From: Streptomyces indicus
GTDB lineage: Bacteria; Actinomycetota; Actinomycetes; Streptomycetales; Streptomycetaceae
DNA length: 64,000 nt
Direction of reading: 5' to 3'
NCBI RefSeq assembly: GCF_900100315.1
Contig: NZ_FNFF01000023.1
Coordinates: 1 to 64,000 of the forward strand
A program made the position numbers and the translations under genes. Under the pieces are notes generated by a model. The model was not told the origin of the DNA. It made no database searches and saw nothing but the letters and a program-made list of their open reading frames with translations. This document shows positions 16,911 through 24,667 of this stretch, in pieces. Each line of letters starts with the position of its first letter. Within the stretch, counting starts at the first letter, position 1.

Positions 16911-16977
16911 GTACGGGGGCGGGGAACGGGGCTCGGTGAGGTGCGCCGCCCCCGTCGGGAAGCGGCCCGGAAACGCC

Positions 16978-17006
16978 GAAAGCCCCCGGTTTCCCGGGGG
17001 CTTTCG
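16978..17006 (-). terminator. terminator of tRNA-Gly(GCC) copy 2
   Basis: GAAAGCCCCCGG and CCGGGGGCTTTC form a perfect stem around a short TTT-containing loop directly 3' of the leftward tRNA. Confidence 0.85.
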
Positions 17007-17010
17007 CTTG

Positions 17011-17086
17011 TGGAGCGAACGACGAGGTTCGAACTCGCGACCTCAACCTTGGCAAGGTTGCGCTCTACCAACTGAGCTACGTTCGC
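17011..17086 (-). tRNA. tRNA-Gly(GCC), copy 2
   Basis: Same sequence as 12715-12790, including the encoded CCA. Identity extends to 81 bp (17007-17087 with 12711-12791). Confidence 0.97.
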
Positions 17087-17166
17087 ACAGCATCCGACCG
17101 GCTCTCACCGGGCGGCGCTGATACAAGACTACCTGATCCAGAAGAGTGGTCGGAGCCCTGTATCGG

Positions 17167-17238
17167 AGCGGGTGACAGGAATTGCACACTGCGCCTCCCC
17201 CCTGGAAGGGGGGTGTTCTGCTACTGAACTACACCCGC
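17167..17238 (-). tRNA. tRNA-Gly(TCC)
   Basis: Acceptor GCGGGTG/CACCCGC, anticodon loop CTTCCAG with TCC, 72 nt, CCA not encoded. It reads the GGA/GGG glycine codons and complements the GCC isoacceptor next to it. Confidence 0.95.
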
Positions 17239-17404
17239 GCGTCCTCCGTGGTGTCCGGTCTCCCGGGCCCCGCGGCGCGCTCCAGACTCTAGCCGACCTG
17301 CGGGGGTGCAATGCAAGTCGGTAGCGCGGCGGGGCTCCGGACGACCATGGCCATGGCGTCAGTTGAGGGCTCCGGACCGGCGCTCCGGCCGCTCGCCCGC
17401 CGCG

Positions 17405-17740
17405 TCAGTTGGCCGCCTCGAACGCCTCGTAGACCTTCTTCGGGATCCGCCCCCGCGCCGGCACGTCCATCTTGTGCGAGCGGGCCCAGGCCCGGACCGC
17501 CGCCGGGTCGGCCGCCACGGCGGTGTGCTTCACGGTCTTGTTCGCCTTGCCGGCGGTGCCGCGCGCGGACTGCTTGCGGCCCGCCTCCAGGTAGGGCGCG
17601 AGCGCCTTGCGGAGTTTCTTGGCATTGGCTTGATTGAGGTCGATCTCGTACGACTTGCCGTCAAGACCGAAGGCGACCGTTTCCGCCGCTTCTGAGCCGT
17701 CGATGTCGTCGAAGAGAGTGACCACGACACGCTGCGCCAC
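17405..17740 (-). CDS. lsrL: Lsr2-family nucleoid-associated protein (LsrL type)
   Basis: An H-NS-like xenogeneic silencer of 111 residues. The N-terminal oligomerisation domain is AQRVVVTLFDDIDGSEAAET, then VAFGLDGKSYEIDLNQANAK. The C-terminal DNA-binding domain has VRAWARSHKMDVPARGRIPK, with the AT-hook-like RGR that enters the minor groove of AT-rich DNA. Position beside purS matches the second Streptomyces paralogue, lsrL, and not the main lsr2 locus. The upstream region (17741-18040) is unusually AT-rich for this genome, as expected if the protein binds its own promoter. Confidence 0.93.
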   Translation of the reverse strand: MAQRVVVTLFDDIDGSEAAETVAFGLDGKSYEIDLNQANAKKLRKALAPYLEAGRKQSARGTAGKANKTVKHTAVAADPAAVRAWARSHKMDVPARGRIPKKVYEAFEAAN

Positions 17741-18147
17741 GAATATCGGTCCTTTCCTGCGGAACCCTGTATCTGCCGTCGTGCCTGCGTTATCGGCACT
17801 TCAGGCCCATGGTCCGGCTTTTGCTTATTTGCCCGCGAATCCGCCGACGAATCCTTTGTATCGTGCCCGGCATTGCATTGGGAAGACCGACTAAATCTCT
17901 CCGCGTGTCCGGAGGCAATGCCGTGCGGGAGGTTTCTCGCAGGGTTTCCCGGAATTTTCCCTGCCCATTGCGTGCGCCATTGCTGCGTGATCATCGAAAA
18001 GTGAGCGCGATCACGTAGGAACCTACGAGTCTACGCGAGTAGAAATTTACGTCGGATACGCTGAACGAACCAGCTCAGCATCGTGCTGAAGCAGCGCTCG
18101 GCATCGCCGCTGAAGCGCAGCTCGGCACCAGCACACCGGGAGTGCCA
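17741..18147. promoter_or_regulatory. divergent, AT-rich lsrL/purS regulatory region
   Basis: About 400 bp without a gene. It contains stretches such as GGCTTTTGCTTATTTGCC, a perfect 6-bp-arm palindrome CGTAGG-AA-CCTACG (18014-18027) with a CTAC-GCGA-GTAG hairpin right after it, and a GC-rich leader with repeated CAGC(A/G)CTCGGCA(T/C) motifs (18070-18132) just before purS. Confidence 0.6.
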
Positions 18148-18420
18148 GTGGCACGCGTCGTAGTCGACGTCATGCTCAAGCCGGAGATCCTCGACCCCCA
18201 GGGACAGGCGGTGCAGCGTGCACTGCCGCGCCTCGGATTCGACGGGATCGCGGACGTACGTCAGGGCAAGCGTTTCGAGCTCGAGGTCGACGGTCCCGTC
18301 GACGAGGCCGCGCTCGCCCGTATCCACGAAATGGCCGAGACCTTCCTCGCCAACACCGTCATCGAAGACTTCACCGTGAAGGTCGAGGAGACCTCCGAGG
18401 TCGCGGGAGCGTCCAAGTGA
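18148..18420 (+). CDS. purS: phosphoribosylformylglycinamidine synthase subunit PurS
   Basis: The 90-residue small subunit of FGAM synthase, which bridges PurQ and PurL. It reads ARVVVDVMLKPEILDPQGQA, with the typical GFDGIADVRQGKRFELEV in the middle. GTG 18148 is preferred to GTG 18142 because CGGGAG then lies at proper distance and homologues begin with this residue. Its stop overlaps the purQ start (GTGA), so the three genes are coupled. Confidence 0.96.
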   Translation: MARVVVDVMLKPEILDPQGQAVQRALPRLGFDGIADVRQGKRFELEVDGPVDEAALARIHEMAETFLANTVIEDFTVKVEETSEVAGASK

Positions 18421-19097
18421 CCGCTCGGATCGGCGTCGTCACCTTCCCCGGCACCCTCGACGACCAGGACGCGCTGCGCGCGGCCCGGCTCGCCGGGGCC
18501 GAGCCGGTCTCTCTGTGGCACCGCGACAAGGACCTCAAGCAGGTCGACGCGGTCGTGCTCGCCGGCGGTTTCAGTTACGGCGATTATCTGCGGGCCGGGG
18601 CCATCTCCCGTTTCTCGCCGGTGATGGAGACGATCATCGAGCAGGCCAAGGCGGGCATGCCCGTCCTCGGTATCTGCAACGGATTCCAGATCCTCACCGA
18701 GGCGCACCTGCTCCCCGGCGCGATGCTGCGCAACAACCACCTGCACTTCATCTGCCGCGACCAGAAGCTGCGCGTCGAGAACGCGGGCACGGCGTGGACG
18801 TCCGACTACGAGCAGGGCCAGGAGATCCAGGTCCCGCTGAAGAACATGGACGGCCGCTACGTCGCCGACGAGCGCACGCTCGACGAGCTGGAGGCGGAGG
18901 GCCGGGTGGCGTTCCGCTACCTGGACATGAACCCCAACGGCTCGCTGCGCGACATCGCCGGCATCACCAACGAGGCGGGCAACGTCGTCGGCCTCATGCC
19001 GCACCCGGAGCACGCGGTCGAGCCCCTGGTCGGCACCGGCCGCACGGACGGGCTCGGATTCTTCACCTCGATCCTCAAGAAGCTGGTCACTGCCTGA
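18417..19097 (+). CDS. purQ: phosphoribosylformylglycinamidine synthase subunit PurQ (glutaminase)
   Basis: A class I glutamine amidotransferase that supplies ammonia to PurL. The 226-residue protein has the nucleophile in PVLGICNGFQIL (Cys near residue 87), the early LAGGFSYGDYLRAGA and the His/Glu dyad in LMPHPEHAVEP. The GTG start overlaps the purS stop, and the stop shares one base with the purL ATG (TGATG). Confidence 0.97.
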   Translation: MTARIGVVTFPGTLDDQDALRAARLAGAEPVSLWHRDKDLKQVDAVVLAGGFSYGDYLRAGAISRFSPVMETIIEQAKAGMPVLGICNGFQILTEAHLLPGAMLRNNHLHFICRDQKLRVENAGTAWTSDYEQGQEIQVPLKNMDGRYVADERTLDELEAEGRVAFRYLDMNPNGSLRDIAGITNEAGNVVGLMPHPEHAVEPLVGTGRTDGLGFFTSILKKLVTA

Positions 19098-21346
19098 TGA
19101 CTCTCGACACCGTCAAGCACGCGGCCGAGACGCCTGACGTCTCCCAGCCCTGGAAGGAACTCGGCCTCAAGGAGGACGAGTACGCCCGGATCCGCGAGAT
19201 CCTCGGCCGCCGTCCCACCGGCGCCGAGCTCGCCATGTACTCCGTCATGTGGTCCGAGCACTGCTCGTACAAGAGCAGCAAGGTCCACCTGAAGCAGTTC
19301 GGCGAGAAGGCCCCCGAGTCCGATGCGCTGCTGGTCGGCATCGGTGAGAACGCGGGCGTCGTCGACGTCGGCCAGGGCTACGCGGTCACCTTCAAGGTCG
19401 AGTCGCACAACCACCCCTCCTACATCGAGCCGTACCAGGGCGCCGCGACCGGCGTCGGCGGCATCGTGCGCGACATCCTCGCGATGGGCGCGCGCCCGGT
19501 GGCCGTGATGGACCCGCTGCGCTTCGGTGCGGCCGACCACCCGGACACCAAGCGCGTGCTGCCGGGCGTGGTCGCGGGCATCGGCGGCTACGGCAACTGC
19601 CTGGGCCTGCCCAACATCGGCGGCGAGGTCGTCTTCGACTCCTGCTACCAGGGCAACCCGCTGGTCAACGCGCTGTGCGTGGGCGTCATGAAGCACGAGG
19701 ACATCCACCTCGCGAAGGCCTCCGGCGCCGGCAACAAGGTCATCCTGTACGGGGCCCGCACGGGCGGCGACGGCATCGGCGGTGTCTCGGTCCTGGCCTC
19801 GGAGACCTTCGACTCGACGGGCCCGTCCCGGCGCCCGGCGGTCCAGGTCGGCGACCCCTTCCAGGAGAAGCTGCTCATCGAGTGCACCCTGGAGATCTTC
19901 CGCGAGAACCTCGTGGACGGCATCCAGGACCTCGGCGGCGCGGGCCTGTCCTGCGCGACGAGCGAGCTCGCTTCGGCCGGTTCGGGCGGTATGCGCGTCG
20001 AGCTGGACCGCGTCCATCTGCGCGACGCCACGCTCTCGCCCGAGGAGATCCTCATGAGCGAGTCGCAGGAGCGCATGTGCGCGATCGTCGAGCCCGACAA
20101 GGTCGAGCGCTTCCTGGAGATCTGCGAGAAGTGGGACGTCATCGCCACGGTCATCGGTGAGGTCACCGAGGGCTCGCAGCTGGAGATCTTCTGGCACGGC
20201 GAGCAGATCGTGGACGTACCGCCGCGGACCGTCGCCCACGAGGGCCCGGTCTACCACCGGCCGTACGAGCGTCCGTCCTGGCAGGACGCACTCCAGGCCG
20301 ACGACGCGAACAAGCTGCCGCGCCCGGCCACTTCGGACGAGCTGAAGCAGCAGGTCCTGAAGCTCGTCGCCTCCCCGAACCAGGCCTCCAAGTCCTGGAT
20401 CACCGACCAGTACGACCGCTTCGTGCAGGGCAACACGATCCTCGCCCAGCCCGAGGACTCCGGCATGGTCCGCATCGACGAGGAGTCCAACCTCGGTGTG
20501 GCCGTGGCGACGGACGGCAACGGCCGGTACGCCAAGCTCGACCCGTACGCGGGCGCGCAGCTGGCGCTCGCCGAGTCGTACCGGAATGTCGCCGCCTCCG
20601 GCGCCAAGCCGCTCGCCATCTCCAACTGCCTCAACTTCGGTTCGCCCGAGGACCCGGCGGTCATGTGGCAGTTCGCCGAGGCCACGCGCGGTCTCGCGGA
20701 CGGCTGCCTGGAGCTGGGCACCCCGGTGACCGGCGGCAATGTCTCGCTCTACAACCAGACCGGCGAGACCGCGATCCACCCGACGCCGGTCGTCGCCGTC
20801 CTCGGTGTCATCGACGACGTCACGCGCCGTACGCCGATGGCCTTCTCCGAGGAGGGCCAGCTGCTGTACCTCCTCGGCGAGACCCGCGAGGAGTTCGGCG
20901 GTTCGGCCTGGTCGCAGGTCGTCCACGACCACCTCGGCGGTCTGCCGCCGCAGGTCGACCTGGAGCGCGAGAAGCTGCTCGCCGAGATCCTGATCGCGGG
21001 CTCGCGCGACGGCATGATCGACGCCGCGCACGACCTGTCGGACGGCGGCCTCATCCAGGCGGTCACCGAGTCCTGCCTGCGCGGCGGCCGCGGTGCGCGC
21101 CTGGTCGTCCCCGACGGCCTGGACGCCTTCACCTTCCTCTTCTCGGAGTCGGCGGGCCGCGCGGTCGTCGCCGTCCCGCGCAGCGAGGAGCTCCGCTTCA
21201 CCGACATGTGCGGGGCGCGGGGGCTGCCGGCGGTGCGGATCGGTGTGATCGACGGGGATGCGGTCGAGGTTCAGGGTGAGTTCAGCATTGCGCTGAGCGA
21301 GCTGCGCGAGGCGCACGAGGCGACCATCCCGGGTCTGCTCGCGTAA
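19097..21346 (+). CDS. purL: phosphoribosylformylglycinamidine synthase subunit PurL
   Basis: The ATP-dependent synthetase subunit that converts FGAR to FGAM, 749 residues, the normal size of the small PurL. It shows MWSEHCSYKSSK (about 50-61), VESHNHPSYIEPYQGAATG, the glycine-rich GARTGGDGIGG and two AIRS-like halves with the second-half motif NCLNFGSPEDP. The start is fixed by the one-base overlap with purQ. It ends the purSQL operon and is followed by a strong hairpin. Confidence 0.97.
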   Translation: MTLDTVKHAAETPDVSQPWKELGLKEDEYARIREILGRRPTGAELAMYSVMWSEHCSYKSSKVHLKQFGEKAPESDALLVGIGENAGVVDVGQGYAVTFKVESHNHPSYIEPYQGAATGVGGIVRDILAMGARPVAVMDPLRFGAADHPDTKRVLPGVVAGIGGYGNCLGLPNIGGEVVFDSCYQGNPLVNALCVGVMKHEDIHLAKASGAGNKVILYGARTGGDGIGGVSVLASETFDSTGPSRRPAVQVGDPFQEKLLIECTLEIFRENLVDGIQDLGGAGLSCATSELASAGSGGMRVELDRVHLRDATLSPEEILMSESQERMCAIVEPDKVERFLEICEKWDVIATVIGEVTEGSQLEIFWHGEQIVDVPPRTVAHEGPVYHRPYERPSWQDALQADDANKLPRPATSDELKQQVLKLVASPNQASKSWITDQYDRFVQGNTILAQPEDSGMVRIDEESNLGVAVATDGNGRYAKLDPYAGAQLALAESYRNVAASGAKPLAISNCLNFGSPEDPAVMWQFAEATRGLADGCLELGTPVTGGNVSLYNQTGETAIHPTPVVAVLGVIDDVTRRTPMAFSEEGQLLYLLGETREEFGGSAWSQVVHDHLGGLPPQVDLEREKLLAEILIAGSRDGMIDAAHDLSDGGLIQAVTESCLRGGRGARLVVPDGLDAFTFLFSESAGRAVVAVPRSEELRFTDMCGARGLPAVRIGVIDGDAVEVQGEFSIALSELREAHEATIPGLLA

Positions 21347-21369
21347 ACGCCTTTCGCCGTACGTCACTT

Positions 21370-21399
21370 CGGCCCCGTCCAGGGTTCTGGGCGGGGCCG
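21370..21399 (+). terminator. terminator of purSQL
   Basis: CGGCCCCGTCC and GGGCGGGGCCG pair around an 8-base loop 24 bases after the purL stop. Confidence 0.75.
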
Positions 21400-21463
21400 A
21401 GGTGTTCCGGACGTGGGCGGTGGAGCTCTGTTCAGAAAGATGCCGCAGGCCGATACTGCGGCG

Positions 21464-22744
21464 GTGACGACCCTCTTCGAACCCCTGCCCGCCGACCGGG
21501 CCCCCGAGGCGGCCCCGCTGCGGTCCGATGCCGCCTCCCGCTGGGCGGCCGCTGTGCCGGGCCTGGCCGGAGGCGGGCCGGCCGCACTGCTGCTCGGCGC
21601 CGGGATCGTCGCCGTGTTCGTGGTGCTGGCCGGTTCGGACCCCGCAGCGCCGTTGTGTACGGATGCCGACCCGTGCGGCACCGACTGGCTGGGGTACGCC
21701 TTCGTCCCGCCCCTTCTGCTGGCCCCCTACTGCGTGTGGCGGCTGCCGTGGGCGGCTGCGGTCCTGCTGCCCGTGGTCGGGGCCGCCGGACTGGTCCAGG
21801 TGCTGGCCGACGACATCCTGTTCACCTCCGCGGACCGGATCGGCGTGGGGCTCTTCACCGCTCTGGCGGGTGCGGTCTGGGCCGCCGTCGTGCTGCGGCT
21901 CCGGGGCCGCGCCCGGCAGCGGGCACTGGCGTTGCAGGCAGCGGAAGGCCGGCGTGCCCTCGTACCGAAGGACCTGCCGCGCGACGGACGGGCACGCCGC
22001 AGGATCGTGCTGGGCGGGGTCCTGTGCCTGCTCGGCGGGTTGCTGCTCGGGCAGGGCGCCCTGGCCGAGCAGGAGTCGGCGGACCGCGCGCGCGGTGCGG
22101 AACGTCTGACGGCACGCGTCCTCGGCCCCGATGGTGACGTCCGGCTCCGCGTGCGGCTGCCGGACGGGACCGAGCGCAGTCTGCCGGCCACGTTCCCCGA
22201 GGACTTTCCGCGCGGCAGCGAGGCCGGTGTGCTGGTCGACGGCGACTGGGCCCGCCTGGTGGCGGAACCCTACGACGCGCTCGGACAGCAGGCAGGCGCC
22301 CTCCTCCTGATCGTCCCGGGACTCGCGCTGACCGCGGGCGGTGTGGTGCTCCATCGCAGGATCCGCGCCCTGCGCTCGGGTCCGCAGCCGGTGCTGCGGG
22401 TGCTGGTGTCGGACGGTGGGCGGGGGCGCCTGCGCGTGGCGACGGAAGAGGAGCCGGAGCGCGCGTTCCTCGTCCTGGTTCCGCTGTCCGGACGGATCGC
22501 CGAGGACGTGGGTGGGCCCGGGACGGACGACGGCCCCGAGGACGACCACGGGCCGTACGGGCATGACGACCACGACGGCGATGACGACCACGACGGCGAT
22601 GACGGGGACGAAGGCGGGAACGACCGCCAGGCGATCCTGTACGGCGAGCTGTACGAAGGCGCCGAACTCGCGCTGCTCCTCGCGGGCGGTGCGGGCGGGG
22701 CCCGGCCGCTCGGTGCCACAGGAGTACGTGTCCACCGGGGGTGA
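21464..22744 (+). CDS. predicted membrane protein with a His/Asp-rich tract
   Basis: An unrecognised 426-residue protein. Hydrophobic segments lie near residues 36-60, 80-125, 185-205 and 275-300, giving about five or six spans. A soluble part between spans (LTARVLGPDGDVRLRVRLPD) looks like a small beta domain. Near residue 365 comes a tract rich in His and Asp (GHDDHDGDDDHDGDDGDEGG) that could bind metal or merely be a flexible linker. GTG 21464 is proposed because GATACT ends 6 bases before it, a leaderless layout; the frame is open to 21413. Function unknown. Confidence 0.65.
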   Translation: MTTLFEPLPADRAPEAAPLRSDAASRWAAAVPGLAGGGPAALLLGAGIVAVFVVLAGSDPAAPLCTDADPCGTDWLGYAFVPPLLLAPYCVWRLPWAAAVLLPVVGAAGLVQVLADDILFTSADRIGVGLFTALAGAVWAAVVLRLRGRARQRALALQAAEGRRALVPKDLPRDGRARRRIVLGGVLCLLGGLLLGQGALAEQESADRARGAERLTARVLGPDGDVRLRVRLPDGTERSLPATFPEDFPRGSEAGVLVDGDWARLVAEPYDALGQQAGALLLIVPGLALTAGGVVLHRRIRALRSGPQPVLRVLVSDGGRGRLRVATEEEPERAFLVLVPLSGRIAEDVGGPGTDDGPEDDHGPYGHDDHDGDDDHDGDDGDEGGNDRQAILYGELYEGAELALLLAGGAGGARPLGATGVRVHRG

Positions 22745-22822
22745 ACCCACCGTGGCACGCGGCCCGGGCGGGCTCCCGAACGTGCCCGCCACGAGGACAC
22801 CCGCACGTCGTAGGCTCGCCCC

Positions 22823-23614
22823 ATGCCGCCCAAACCCCGCCCCCGCACCTACGACCCCGCCAAAACCCGCAAGGCCCTCTTCGCCCAGTTCGCCACAGTC
22901 CGAGAGGCCGTACGCGGCCTGGACGAGGCGCAGTTGGCGCGGGCCACGGATCTGGAGCCCTGGTCCGTGCGCGAGCTCGCCGCGCACATCGGGATGGCGA
23001 TGAACGCGGTGGTGCGTGCCCTGGAGGCCGAGGAGCCACGCAAGGCCGAGCTGACGCTCGACCGCTACCCGAGCACCTCCGCGCCGTACGCGGGCGCCAT
23101 CGCCGAGACCGTGCAGACGCTCGCCGAGCAGCACCCCGACCTCGATGCCTGGTACGGCGAGATCGGCGACCGGATCGGCGAGCTGCTCGCGGCCGCGCCC
23201 GCCGGGCGGCTGATCCAGATGCGGACCGGCGCCATGACCCTCGAGGACTTCCTCGTCACGCGCCTGGTCGAACTCGTCGTGCACACCGACGACTTCAACC
23301 GCGCGACCGGACTCGGCCTGCCCATCGACCGCCAGGCCCTGGCCGCCTGCACCCGGATGCTCGCCGACACCCTGGCCGCCAAGGCCCCCGGGGCGTCCAC
23401 GGAGGTCCGCATCCCTCCGTACGCCGTGGTGCAGTGCATCGAAGGGCCGCGGCACACCCGTGGCACCCCGCCCAACGTCGTCGAGACCGACCCGCTGACC
23501 TGGGTGCGGCTCGCGACCGGCCGTACGAGCTGGGCCGACGCGGTCGACGCGGCCGCGGTGAGCGCGAGCGGGGAGCGGGCGGATCTGTCGGGGCTGCTGC
23601 CGCTGATGGGCTGA
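22823..23614 (+). CDS. DinB/maleylpyruvate-isomerase-like protein with SCP-type C-terminus
   Basis: The 263-residue protein has an N-terminal four-helix mycothiol-dependent fold: VREAVRGLDEAQLARATDLE, WSVRELAAHIGMAMN and RLVELVVHTDDFNRATG supply the metal-type histidines. A C-terminal segment, PYAVVQCIEGPRHTRGTPPN with DPLTWVRLATGRTSWADAV, matches the sterol-carrier-like domain found in these actinobacterial proteins. It may act on mycothiol conjugates, but the substrate is unknown. TAGGCT lies 6 bases before the ATG and no ribosome binding site is seen, so it is probably translated from a leaderless transcript. Confidence 0.85.
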   Translation: MPPKPRPRTYDPAKTRKALFAQFATVREAVRGLDEAQLARATDLEPWSVRELAAHIGMAMNAVVRALEAEEPRKAELTLDRYPSTSAPYAGAIAETVQTLAEQHPDLDAWYGEIGDRIGELLAAAPAGRLIQMRTGAMTLEDFLVTRLVELVVHTDDFNRATGLGLPIDRQALAACTRMLADTLAAKAPGASTEVRIPPYAVVQCIEGPRHTRGTPPNVVETDPLTWVRLATGRTSWADAVDAAAVSASGERADLSGLLPLMG

Positions 23615-23718
23615 AGGGGCACGGGCGGACCGCCGGCACGCACCACCACCCCGGCGCCGGCACGCACCACCCCGGAGCCATGAGGGAACCGGCTCCGCAC
23701 CTCGCCCGTCACATCTGC

Positions 23719-24546
23719 ATGCGGTACACCCAGCGAGTAACACACAAGGCAGTGATCAGCTCCGCCGCCGCGGTCGCCGCGGTCGGACTGCTCGCCGCCT
23801 GCGGCGACCAGCAGGCCGGCGGAGGCGGCGGGCAGGGCGCGGGACAGACGTCCGTCGTGCCGGGCCCCGAGCTCACCGGAGTCCAATGGGGCGTCGAGAG
23901 CCTGACGGTCGGCGGCAAGAAGGCCGAACCCCCGCGCGGCGGCGCGTACTTCGAGATCAAGAAGAACGGCGAGGTGCAGGGCACCTTCGGCTGCAACTCC
24001 TTCTCCGGCAAGGTCGATCTCGCGGGCGGCACCCTCAAGGTCGGCTCGCTCGCGCGCACCGAGATGTACTGCGGGGACGACTTCGAGGAGCGCGCGTTCG
24101 GCGTCTTCGAGGGCGAGCTGAAGGCCGAGCAGGCCGGTCAGAAGGTCAAACTGACCGGCGAAGGCGGCGACTTCATCACCCTCGCGAAGGTCGAGCCCGC
24201 CCCCCTCACCGGCACCGAGTGGCAGGTCACCGCGGTCCTCGAAGGGGACACGGCGGCCTCCCTGCCGAAGGGGGCGAAGGCCCGTCTGACCTTCGGCAAG
24301 GACGGCCGCGTGACCGGCAGCCTCGGCTGCAACCGGGTGAACGCCAAGGCCACCGTGCACGACGACGGCACCCTCACGCTCGGCCCGGCCGGCACCACCC
24401 GCAAGATGTGCCCGGACGACGTGATGAAGACGGAGCGCGCCCTGCTCGGACTCTTCGACGGCAAGTCCGAGTACAAGATCACGCACCGCACGCTGCACCT
24501 GACCAAGGGCGACACCGGCCTGACCGCCACGGCCGGCAAGGGGTAG
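23719..24546 (+). CDS. lipoprotein with two META (HslJ-like) domains
   Basis: A 275-residue exported lipoprotein. The signal peptide ends in the lipobox LLAAC (Cys near residue 27), followed by a Gly/Gln linker. Two META domains follow. The first is TGVQWGVESLTVGGKK to TFGCNSFSGKVDLAGG, then RTEMYCGDDFEERAF. The second is TGTEWQVTAVLEG to GSLGCNRVNAKATVHDDGT, then TRKMCPDDVMKTERAL. Each keeps the GCN motif and the second cysteine, so a disulfide per domain is likely. In other bacteria META/HslJ proteins relate to heat or novobiocin tolerance; the role here is not known. Only the ATG at 23719 gives an intact signal peptide. Confidence 0.85.
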   Translation: MRYTQRVTHKAVISSAAAVAAVGLLAACGDQQAGGGGGQGAGQTSVVPGPELTGVQWGVESLTVGGKKAEPPRGGAYFEIKKNGEVQGTFGCNSFSGKVDLAGGTLKVGSLARTEMYCGDDFEERAFGVFEGELKAEQAGQKVKLTGEGGDFITLAKVEPAPLTGTEWQVTAVLEGDTAASLPKGAKARLTFGKDGRVTGSLGCNRVNAKATVHDDGTLTLGPAGTTRKMCPDDVMKTERALLGLFDGKSEYKITHRTLHLTKGDTGLTATAGKG

Positions 24547-24562
24547 GGCGCCGGATCCCCGC

Positions 24563-24635
24563 CCGGCGAGGGGCGCAGGCCGCGACTCCTCACCCGGCGA
24601 GGGGTGCAGGCCACGACTCCTCACCCGGCAAGAGG
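24563..24635. repeat. 31-bp tandem repeat, two full copies and a partial third
   Basis: The unit begins CCGGCGAGGGGCGCAGGC and ends ACTCCTCAC; copies start at 24563, 24594 and 24625. It lies between two convergent genes and has no coding signal. Confidence 0.75.
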
Positions 24636-24667
24636 GAGCGGGCCGGCAGCCCTCGACCCGTCAGGAC

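Noticed and set aside
18917..23743. A 1600-codon frame on the minus strand over purL
   Set aside because: It is the complement of purL and neighbours; purL is certain by homology and the antisense product has no recognisable domain.
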